Part shown: piece after piece, positions 24,318 through 31,260 of the stretch | Numbering within the stretch: the stretch's first letter is position 1 | How the letters are laid out: each line of letters begins with the position of its first letter | Made by a program: the position numbers and the translations under genes | Origin: Kribbella sp. VKM Ac-2568 | Lineage (GTDB): Bacteria; Actinomycetota; Actinomycetes; Propionibacteriales; Kribbellaceae | Assembly (NCBI RefSeq): GCF_004345365.1 | Contig: NZ_SLVF01000003.1 | Coordinates: 620,001-684,000 of the forward strand | Length of the DNA: 64,000 nt | Direction of reading: 5' to 3' | The notes under the pieces: generated by a model | Database searches by the model: none | Told to the model about the DNA's origin: nothing | What the model saw: only the letters and a program-made list of their open reading frames with translations

Positions 24318-24495
24318 CGGCTCACCGCCCTGGGCCACTGTGCTCCTTCCGTCTCGTGCGACGACGCTAACGCCCGTCGGTACGGCGTACCCCATCCGCC
24401 GGTCCGGACACCGCGCCGGCCGACTCCGGACGCGGTGCTGGCCAACTCCGGACATTTGGGGGTGCAACCGCTTTCCAGACTTCTTTCCCAGCAGG

Positions 24496-24524
24496 TTGAC
24501 TCACTGTGAAGGCCCACCTAAGGT
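24496..24524 (+). promoter_or_regulatory. Sigma70-type promoter of the cupin/Gfo/DUF993 operon
   Basis: -35 TTGACT (24496-24501) and -10 TAAGGT (24519-24524) are separated by exactly 17 bp. Transcription would start near 24531, about 48 bp before the cupin ATG. Confidence 0.6.
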
Positions 24525-24540
24525 TGCGATCACAAGCCTG

Positions 24541-24554
24541 GGAAAGCCCTTTCC
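24541..24554. promoter_or_regulatory. LacI-type operator GGAAAGCCCTTTCC
   Basis: It differs by one base from the symmetrical GGAAAGCGCTTTCC motif bound by many LacI-family sugar repressors. It sits about 10 bp downstream of the predicted transcription start, a repressing position. A second, weaker set of half-sites (CTTTCC...CTTTCCC) lies at 24472-24489, just upstream of the -35. No LacI gene is adjacent. Confidence 0.65.
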
Positions 24555-24578
24555 AAGGCAACGGACGAGGAGACTGGC

Positions 24579-25319
24579 ATGTGCGAGTACGGCCCCGGCC
24601 CGGCGACGGCACTGCCCGGCGGCATCGGCATCTCGCTCCTGAAGGTGTACGACATCGAGGCCCCCGACGGACTCGTCGGCGGCACCCCGCACGTGCACCT
24701 GGCCTGCTCCGAGGGGTACTACGTGATCGCCGGCTCCGGCGCGGTCCAGACCCTCAACCCGAAGGGGTTCACCGAGACCCCGCTGCAGGCGGGCACCGTG
24801 GTGTGGTTCGACCCCGGCACGATCCACCGCCTGGTGAACGGCGGCGGCCTGCAGATCCTGACCTTGATGTCGAACTCCGGGCTCCCCGAGGCAGGCGACG
24901 CCGTACTGACGTTGCCGCCTGAGCACCTCACCGACCGCGAGACCTATCTGAAGGCGACCACGCTCACCGGCGAGGGTGAGGCCCGCACGCCGTCCGCGAT
25001 GGCCCGGCGCAACCTCGCGCTGCAGGGCTTCGCCGCTCTGCGTGCCGCGTACGACGCTGACGGTCCCGCCGCTCTCGAGCCGTTCTACGAGGCGGCGATC
25101 GGGATCGTCCGGCCACAGCTGGCGGACTGGCGGCGCCGGTGGGAGCAAGGGCCTCGCCGACTGGCTGATGAGACGGGTGCAGCCCTGGACGCGCTGGAGG
25201 CGGGCAAGGCACCGCACCTCCAGACGGCAGAGCTCCACCAGATCCCCGCGCCCACCGAGCTCGGCCGCCACGGCATGTGCGGCCGCCTCGACGTCTACGA
25301 CGTAGGCGACCGCCCATGA
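24579..25319 (+). CDS. Cupin-domain protein, first gene of a sugar-catabolic operon
   Basis: 246 aa. Residues ~30-115 are a cupin: the histidine cluster PHVHLACSEGYYVIAG (first motif) and WFDPGTIHRLVN (second motif) provide likely metal ligands. The C-terminal ~110 residues are helical. It follows a strong ribosome site (GAGGAGA) and the LacI-type operator. By context it may be a sugar isomerase/epimerase or a sensor for the pathway substrate; no reaction can be assigned. Confidence 0.75.
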   Translation: MCEYGPGPATALPGGIGISLLKVYDIEAPDGLVGGTPHVHLACSEGYYVIAGSGAVQTLNPKGFTETPLQAGTVVWFDPGTIHRLVNGGGLQILTLMSNSGLPEAGDAVLTLPPEHLTDRETYLKATTLTGEGEARTPSAMARRNLALQGFAALRAAYDADGPAALEPFYEAAIGIVRPQLADWRRRWEQGPRRLADETGAALDALEAGKAPHLQTAELHQIPAPTELGRHGMCGRLDVYDVGDRP

Positions 25320-25458
25320 GCCCGCCCACGCTCCGACCCGCCTCCGCGGCCCTCGCCCCCACGCGACACTCGCGATCGGCGGACCGGCGTACCGATTCCT
25401 TGACTCGACCGCCCCGTAACAGACCAGCGCAGACGATGCGCCGAAGAGAGGCAGCACA

Positions 25459-26622
25459 GTGAACGATCGACACGTCGGCATCGTGATGAACGGCGTCACC
25501 GGCCGGATGGGCCTGCGCCAGCACCTGGAGCGCTCCATCGTGGCGATCCGCGAGCAGGGCGGTCTCCCGGCCGCGGACGGGTCGATGATCATCCCCGAAC
25601 CGATCCTGGTCGGCCGCAACGAGCTCAAGCTCCGCCGGATCGCGGACCAGTACGGGCTGACCCGCTGGACCACCGACCTGTCCGAGGCGCTGGCCGAGCC
25701 GGACGTCGAGATCTACTTCGACTCCCAGCTCACCCAGCTGCGGGAGAAGGGGGTGCGCGCGGCGGTCGAGGCCGGCAAGGCGATCTACTGCGAGAAGCCG
25801 ATCGCCGAGGGCCTGCAGGCGGCCGTCGACCTGGCCCGGCTGGTCCGCGACTCCGGGCTGAAGAACGGCGTCGTCCAGGACAAGCTGTCACTGCCGGGCC
25901 TGCGCAAGCTGAAGCGGCTCGTCGACGGCGGCTTCTTCGGCAAGATCCTCTCGATCCGCGGCGAGTTCGGCTACTGGGTCTTCGAGGGCGACTGGCAGGA
26001 GGCGCAGCGCCCGGCCTGGAACTACAAGAGCGAAGAAGGCGGCGGCATCGTCGTCGACATGTTCTGCCACTGGAGGTACGTGCTCGACCAGATCTTCGCC
26101 CCGGTCAAGTCCGTCTACTGCCAGGGCGCCACCCACATCCCGACCCGGTACGACGAGCAGGGGCAGGCGTACACCGCCTCCGCCGAGGACGCGGCGTACG
26201 GAATCTTCGAGCTGGAGGGCGGCGTCGTCGCGCAGCTGAACTCATCCTGGGCCACCCGGGTGTTCCGCGACGAGCTGGTCGAGTTCCAGGTCGACGGCAC
26301 CGAGGGCAGCGCGGTCGCGGGGCTGCGCAACTGCCGCGCCCAGCACCGCTCCGCCACCCCGAAGCCGATCTGGAACCCGGATCTGCCGGCCGCGTACTCG
26401 TTCCGCGACCAGTGGGCCGAGGTGCCGGACAACGAGGTGTTCGACAACGGCTTCAAGGTGCAGTGGGAGATGTTCCTGCGGCACGTGGTCGAGGATGCGC
26501 CCTTCACCTGGGACTTCGTCGAGGGCGCCAAGGGCGTCCAGCTCGCGGAGCTCGGCCTGCAGTCGTGGCGCGAGGGCCGCAAGCTGGAGGTTCCCCCGCT
26601 CGACCTCGAGGGCAAGGCATGA
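25459..26622 (+). CDS. Gfo/Idh/MocA-family oxidoreductase
   Basis: 387 aa. The N-terminal NAD(P)-binding region (VGIVMNGVTGRMGLRQHLER) is an altered Rossmann loop, followed by the family dinucleotide/catalytic motif AIYCEKPIAEG (EKP near residues 113-115). The C-terminal Gfo_Idh_MocA_C fold runs to the end. It probably oxidises a sugar or keto-sugar. GTG 25459 is preceded by GAGAGG. It shares ATGA with the DUF993 gene. Confidence 0.88.
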   Translation: MNDRHVGIVMNGVTGRMGLRQHLERSIVAIREQGGLPAADGSMIIPEPILVGRNELKLRRIADQYGLTRWTTDLSEALAEPDVEIYFDSQLTQLREKGVRAAVEAGKAIYCEKPIAEGLQAAVDLARLVRDSGLKNGVVQDKLSLPGLRKLKRLVDGGFFGKILSIRGEFGYWVFEGDWQEAQRPAWNYKSEEGGGIVVDMFCHWRYVLDQIFAPVKSVYCQGATHIPTRYDEQGQAYTASAEDAAYGIFELEGGVVAQLNSSWATRVFRDELVEFQVDGTEGSAVAGLRNCRAQHRSATPKPIWNPDLPAAYSFRDQWAEVPDNEVFDNGFKVQWEMFLRHVVEDAPFTWDFVEGAKGVQLAELGLQSWREGRKLEVPPLDLEGKA

Positions 26623-27794
26623 CGCTGTCCCTGCGCCTGCCCGACGGTGCCGGTGGTCGGCAGACCTACCTGCTCGTCGGTCAACCCATTGCCCACGGCA
26701 ACTATGCACCCGCGACCAGCCGGATGGCCTTCGCGGCGGCCCATGTCGTCCCGGATCCGCTGGCGGACAACTCGCCGGGGGCGCCCGCCGTGATCGACTG
26801 GGAGCACACGCTGGAGTTCCGGCGGCACCTGTGGTCGCTGGGCCTGTCCGTGGCCGAGGCGATGGACACCGCCCAACGTGGGATGGGGCTGGACTGGGCC
26901 GCCACGCAGGAGCTGATCCGCCGCTCAGCCGCCGAGGCGCCGACCCGCGCTGACGACGCGACGAAGCGGATCGCGGTGGGTGTCGGCACCGATCAGCTCG
27001 CGGCCGGCATGCATCCGCTGGACGCGGTGATCGCGGCGTACGAGGAGCAGCTCGCGGTGGCCGAGGAGGCCGGCGCGCAGCCGATCCTGATGGCCAGCCG
27101 GGCGTTGTGCGCGGCCGCCGGATCGCCGGACGACTACCGGAAGGTCTACGACCGGTTGCTGAGCCAGTCGTCGCGACCGGTGATCCTGCACTGGCTGGGC
27201 TCGATGTTCGACCCCGCGCTGGAGGGCTACTGGGGCAGCGACTCGCTCGACACCGCGGCCGACATGGTCGTCGAGCTGATCAACGAGAACGCGGCCCACG
27301 TGGACGGCATCAAGGTCTCGTTGCTCGACGCCTCGAAGGAGGTTGCCCTGCGCAACCGCCTGCCCGAGGGCGTCCGGCTCTACACCGGTGACGACTTCAA
27401 CTACCCGTCGCTGATCCGTGGGGACGGTGAGCGCTACAGCGACGCCCTGCTCGGGATCTTCGCCGCGATCGCCCCGGCCGCGGCCGCCGCGTTGAAGGCG
27501 CTGGACGAGGGCGACCTCACGCAGTACGACGAGATCTTCGCGCCGACCGTGCCGCTGGCCCGGCAGATCTTCTCGGCGCCGACGTACTACTACAAGACCG
27601 GGATCGCCTTCCTGGCCTGGCTGAACGGGCACCAGCCCGGGTTCGGCATGGTCGGCGGGCTGCAGACCGGGCGGTCGCTGCCACACCTCGCGGACACCTT
27701 CCGCCTGGCCGATGCGGCCGGAGTACTGACGAATCCCGAGCTCGCGGTTGACCGCTTCCGCAAGCTGCTGGTGGTGGGCGGGGTCGACGCATGA
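26619..27794 (+). CDS. DUF993 protein (dihydrodipicolinate synthase-like TIM barrel)
   Basis: 391 aa of the DUF993 family, related to DHDPS/NAL aldolases. Visible landmarks include GVGTDQLAAGMHPLDAVIAAYEEQ, PVILHWLGSMFDP and DGIKVSLLDASKEVALR, where the lysine in GIKVS is in the position of the Schiff-base lysine of class I aldolases. An aldol or retro-aldol step on a keto-sugar is inferred. Start and stop overlap both neighbours by 4 nt (ATGA), so the three genes are strictly co-translated. Confidence 0.88.
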   Translation: MTLSLRLPDGAGGRQTYLLVGQPIAHGNYAPATSRMAFAAAHVVPDPLADNSPGAPAVIDWEHTLEFRRHLWSLGLSVAEAMDTAQRGMGLDWAATQELIRRSAAEAPTRADDATKRIAVGVGTDQLAAGMHPLDAVIAAYEEQLAVAEEAGAQPILMASRALCAAAGSPDDYRKVYDRLLSQSSRPVILHWLGSMFDPALEGYWGSDSLDTAADMVVELINENAAHVDGIKVSLLDASKEVALRNRLPEGVRLYTGDDFNYPSLIRGDGERYSDALLGIFAAIAPAAAAALKALDEGDLTQYDEIFAPTVPLARQIFSAPTYYYKTGIAFLAWLNGHQPGFGMVGGLQTGRSLPHLADTFRLADAAGVLTNPELAVDRFRKLLVVGGVDA

Positions 27795-28606
27795 ACCGCT
27801 ACAGCCTGAACCAGGCGACCACCAAGTACTGGTCGCTCGAGGAGGTCGTCGCCGCGAGCGCCGAAGCCGGGCTGTCCTGGATCGGCCTGTGGCGCGAACC
27901 GATCCAGGAGTACGGCGTCGAGCGGTCCGCGAAGCTGGTCGCCGACGCGGGCCTGCGGGTCTCCTCCTTGTGCCGGAGCGGGTTCTTCACCTCGACCGAT
28001 GCGGCCGAGCGGCAGGCCAAGATCGAGGACAACCACCGCGCGATCGACGAGGCCGCCACGCTCGGCACCGACGTACTGGTGCTGGTCAGCGGCGGGTTGC
28101 CGGCCGGATCACGGGATCTCGACGGCGCCCGGGGGATGGTTCGGGACGGCCTGGCCGAACTGGCGCCCTACGCGGAGGAGCGGGGCGTGCGTCTCGCGGT
28201 GGAGGCGTTGCACCCGATGTTCTGCTCCGACCGATGCGTGGTGTCGTCCCTAGGCGGGGCGCTCGACCTGGCCGAGCAGTTCCCGTCCTCGCAGGTCGGC
28301 GTGATCGTCGACGCCTACCACCTGTGGTGGGACGCGGACGTGTACCGGCAGATCGAGCGGGCCGGCGACCGGATCTGCTCCTACCAGGTGAGCGACTGGG
28401 TGGTCCCGCTACCGGCCGACACCCTGCTCGGCCGCGGCATGATGGGCGACGGCGCGATCGAGCTGCGCCGGCTGCGCGAGGCCTGCGACGCCGCCGGGTA
28501 CGACGGCCCGGTCGAGGTGGAGATCTTCAACCAGGACCTCTGGGACGCGCCGGGGCAAGAGGTGTTCGACCTGGCCCTCGCCCGCTACCGGGAACACGTT
28601 GCCTGA
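27791..28606 (+). CDS. Sugar phosphate isomerase/epimerase (AP endonuclease-2-type TIM barrel), first copy
   Basis: 271 aa of the xylose-isomerase-like TIM-barrel family. Metal ligands are expected at the glutamate of VEALHPMF (~residue 134), the VDAYHLWWD segment, the SYQVSDW segment and the C-terminal VEVEIFN glutamate. Substrate unknown; by context it isomerises or epimerises an intermediate of the same pathway as the Gfo/Idh enzyme. Overlaps DUF993 by 4 nt. Confidence 0.87.
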   Translation: MNRYSLNQATTKYWSLEEVVAASAEAGLSWIGLWREPIQEYGVERSAKLVADAGLRVSSLCRSGFFTSTDAAERQAKIEDNHRAIDEAATLGTDVLVLVSGGLPAGSRDLDGARGMVRDGLAELAPYAEERGVRLAVEALHPMFCSDRCVVSSLGGALDLAEQFPSSQVGVIVDAYHLWWDADVYRQIERAGDRICSYQVSDWVVPLPADTLLGRGMMGDGAIELRRLREACDAAGYDGPVEVEIFNQDLWDAPGQEVFDLALARYREHVA

Positions 28607-28684
28607 CGCAACAACTTTCACCATGCCACCGAACCATCCCCGCAGCGATACAAGAATCCTCTCACTCGAAGGAGCGCACTCCGT

Positions 28685-29443
28685 ATGAGCGACCGGACCA
28701 TTCCCGCCGACGGCATCGGCATGCACCTCTACACCATGCGCGGCCCCCTCGCCGAGGACTACCCCGGCACCCTGGAGCGGCTGGCGGAGATCGGCTACCG
28801 GACAGTCGGGGTGAGTGGCCGGTTCGGTCACTCCGCGGCCGAGATCCGGTCCTTCGCCGATGACGCCGGACTGAAGATCGTGCTCGAGCACGTCGGGTAC
28901 AACCGCCTGACGGAGGACTGGGACGGCGCGCTGGCCGACGTACGGACGCTGGGCGGCCAGTGGATCGTCGTCCCCTCGCTGCCGACGGAACTGCGCACGG
29001 TCGAGGGCTTCCGGGAGGCCGCGGCCGCCTTCAGCCTGGCCGGGAAGGCCGCGCGGGAGGCGGGCCTGAAGCTGCTCTTCCACAACCACGGCCACGACTT
29101 CGCCGAGGTCGACGGCCAGGTGCTGTTCGACATCCTGCTGGACGAGGTCGAGCCCGATCTGCTCGGCTTCGAACTGGACCTGTACTGGGTGGTCAACGGC
29201 GGTAAGGACCCGGTCGACTACTTCCGCGACCACCCGGGCCGGTTCCCCGCGCTGCACGTCAAGGACATGGCGGCGGACGGGTCGTGGGAGGACGTCGGGG
29301 CCGGCCGGCTGGACTTCCGGGCGATCTTCGCGCTGGCCGGACAGGGCGGCGTCGAGCAGTGGCTGGTCGAGCACGACGCACCGACGGATCCCTGGGTCTC
29401 GGCCCGGACGAGCTACCGGTCGCTGGCGGACCTCAGGTACTGA
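28685..29443 (+). CDS. Sugar phosphate isomerase/epimerase, second copy
   Basis: 252 aa, a second xylose-isomerase-like TIM barrel: FHNHGHDFAE, ELDLYWVVNGG, ALHVKDMA and WLVEHDAP carry the expected metal-binding residues. It is the closer match to IolE/3-keto-glycoside-type enzymes. The start has a good AAGGAG ribosome site; 78 bp separate it from the previous gene, so it is still likely in the operon. Its sequence is not a recent duplicate of the first copy. Confidence 0.87.
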   Translation: MSDRTIPADGIGMHLYTMRGPLAEDYPGTLERLAEIGYRTVGVSGRFGHSAAEIRSFADDAGLKIVLEHVGYNRLTEDWDGALADVRTLGGQWIVVPSLPTELRTVEGFREAAAAFSLAGKAAREAGLKLLFHNHGHDFAEVDGQVLFDILLDEVEPDLLGFELDLYWVVNGGKDPVDYFRDHPGRFPALHVKDMAADGSWEDVGAGRLDFRAIFALAGQGGVEQWLVEHDAPTDPWVSARTSYRSLADLRY

Positions 29444-29571
29444 AAAAGTCCAGCCCGGTGCGCGGCGACGTCTGATCCTCAACGCCACACACGCAGCGGC
29501 TACCGGAACCCCCGATTCCACCATCCGCAGCAAGGCACCACCGTGAGGCTCGAGATCCTCCAAAAACGACA

Positions 29572-29602
29572 TGGCCGTCGCAACTCCTCAGATCGAGGTG
29601 TT
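29572..29602. terminator. Hairpin after the sugar operon
   Basis: GTCGCAACTCCTC and GAGGTGTTGCGAC form a 13-bp stem with one mismatch, about 130 bp after the last isomerase stop. A CCTTTTG run follows 40 bp later. It probably ends the operon and the convergent collagen-like gene. Confidence 0.45.
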
Positions 29603-29659
29603 GCGACGACCACGTGAACCCGCCGTCCGAGGTCGGGGGCCTTTTGTCGTTGCGGGTGG

Positions 29660-30418
29660 TTAGCCGATCTTGACTGCGGTGACCTGCCCGGAAGCCGAGA
29701 TCTGGCCGCCACCGAAGGAACTGCGGTCCTCGTTGTAGCCGAAGCCGCGCACGGTGATCTCGGTGGCCCCGTCCACCGTGACGGTCGCGACGCTGGAGCC
29801 GGTCAGTTCGGTGAAGCCCGCCCGAGAGATCGCGGTGCCCATGATCGTGCCCGCGTCACCGTCGCTGCCGTACCGCAGAGAGAGCTGCGGCATGGTGTCG
29901 GTGGTCGGCTGCTCGTAGCCCTCGCTGCCCTTGTCCTTGCGGTCGAAGACGACTCGGGCGTTGACCAGGTACGTACCGGCCGACGGGAGGCTGACCGTAG
30001 TGATCTGGGTCGCGTTGGCCCCGTAGGAGCCCCCGATCTTCTCGATGACGGTCGGGGCGAACGTCTTGTTCACGCTGACCGCGACACCCGGCTTGCCATC
30101 GGCACCGTCCTTGCCGGGAGCACCCGGAGCGCCGTCCTTGCCAGCCGGACCAACGGTGCCACCGCCCGACTTGATGAGGGTCTGCGTGTTCCCGTCGAGA
30201 TCGGTCCACCCGAGCGAGTTGGTCTTGATGTCGACCCCGGTCAGGCTGTTGTTCACGACCTGCCCCGATGCCACGGAGTTCGCGCACAGGGGGTACGTCA
30301 GGGTCCGACACCCAGTCCCCCCGGCCGCGTTTGCAGCAACCGCTCCCCCGACCACGATCGTGGCGGCTGCCGCAAACCCCGCGACGAGCTTCTTCTTCTT
30401 GCTGTTGAACAGCTTCAC
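29660..30418 (-). CDS. Secreted collagen-like repeat protein
   Basis: 252 aa. The signal peptide has a KKKK n-region, hydrophobic core and a cleavage region near ANAA (residues ~7-32). Residues ~88-108 are seven Gly-X-Y triplets (GPAGKDGAPGAPGKDG...). The C-terminal ~140 residues form a beta-rich C1q/TNF-like domain. Two cysteines near 37-44 may be paired. GTG 30418 follows GAGGGG at good spacing. Probably surface-exposed; function unknown. Confidence 0.75.
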   Translation of the reverse strand: MKLFNSKKKKLVAGFAAAATIVVGGAVAANAAGGTGCRTLTYPLCANSVASGQVVNNSLTGVDIKTNSLGWTDLDGNTQTLIKSGGGTVGPAGKDGAPGAPGKDGADGKPGVAVSVNKTFAPTVIEKIGGSYGANATQITTVSLPSAGTYLVNARVVFDRKDKGSEGYEQPTTDTMPQLSLRYGSDGDAGTIMGTAISRAGFTELTGSSVATVTVDGATEITVRGFGYNEDRSSFGGGQISASGQVTAVKIG

Positions 30419-30532
30419 GTGCGTCCCCTCTTGAGCCCCAGTCACCCCAATCGGACTGGGTGCGGGAGGACGCTATCAGGACCAGACCGCAATGGGGAAC
30501 CCACTCTCGCCACGGGAAATCCAGGCTGACTC

Positions 30533-30817
30533 TCAGTCGCGTCGGCGGTCGAGCCCCAGGCGTCGCATGTCTTCCGGATCGAGGCCGCGGAGCAGCTCTT
30601 GCAGGTCCACGTCGAGCGCCCGACAGAGCTTCACCATGTCGGCCATCGTTACTCGCCGACGCCCGTTCTCCAGGTCGCCCACCACTGGAGGAGACCAGCC
30701 AAGATCGGCGGCGAGGTCGGCCTGGCGTTCCTGCCGGCGCGCTCGAACAGCGCGCACGTTCGCCGCAATCAGCGCGTCGATCGGATCAGGCTTGGCGGGC
30801 ACAGCGTCATCGTTCAC
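30533..30817 (-). CDS. XRE-family helix-turn-helix regulator
   Basis: 94 aa with a single Cro/C1-type HTH at ~23-78 (RRQERQADLAADLGWSPPVV, then NGRRRVTMADMVKLCRALDV). It carries no other domain. Upstream of and in the same direction as the collagen-like gene, with a 114-bp gap. Target unknown. Confidence 0.85.
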   Translation of the reverse strand: MNDDAVPAKPDPIDALIAANVRAVRARRQERQADLAADLGWSPPVVGDLENGRRRVTMADMVKLCRALDVDLQELLRGLDPEDMRRLGLDRRRD

Positions 30818-30950
30818 AGTCCTCCTCCCGTCCGCGACTCGCTAATGCCGCTACCTCGATGATCGTAGCTGGGCAACAGAGCGTGCGGATTTGAGATAGA
30901 GATATTAGCTTTCCGACAACGGGAAATCCACCACAGCGATCTGGGGGTGA

Positions 30951-31040
30951 GATGTACAGAGCTGGCGCGGCAAGGACGCCGACGGCATCGCGGGCAAGCA
31001 GACGGTCAAGCGGCTCGGCCTGTTCTGGGTACCCGAGTAG
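30951..31040 (+). pseudogene. C-terminal fragment of a peptidoglycan-binding protein
   Basis: A short frame opened by a stop encodes DVQSWRGKDADGIAGKQTVK and ends RLGLFWVPE before TAG. The DADGIAGKQTVKRLG core is the usual signature of a peptidoglycan-binding repeat as found at the C-terminus of secreted lysozymes and amidases. No start or upstream domain remains. Confidence 0.45.
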
Positions 31041-31108
31041 GCCCCGAGTAGTTTGACGAGTTGTTGCCGAAGAATTGCAGGAAGTTGCAACGACCCGGAG
31101 CGCTGACG

Positions 31109-31174
31109 GCGGTGGTCTGTCGATAGCATTCGCGGATCGGGGCGAGTGCTGGGGGCTATTCGACAGACCACCGC
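31109..31174. repeat. 18/19-bp inverted repeat with one bulged base
   Basis: 31109-31126 (beginning GCGGTGGTCTGTCG) pairs with 31156-31174 around a 29-nt loop. It lies 87 bp upstream of the DUF1906 start in a 443-bp gap that otherwise holds only the peptidoglycan-binding remnant. It may be a leader hairpin, a terminator of the lost gene, or ends of a small mobile relic. Confidence 0.5.
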
Positions 31175-31260
31175 ACGCTCGCCTTGGATTGACCGGGGCT
31201 GGGGATGTGGGGCGGGCGGTCACATTCTGGGGCAGCCGTTCGTCTTCGTGAGGAGCTTTG

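Noticed and set aside
29500..29660. Insertion-sequence remnant (GGTGTTGCGACGACC stretch)
   Set aside because: The stretch resembles sequence I associate with ends of some actinobacterial IS elements, but it is explained by a hairpin, and no transposase fragment or terminal repeats were found.
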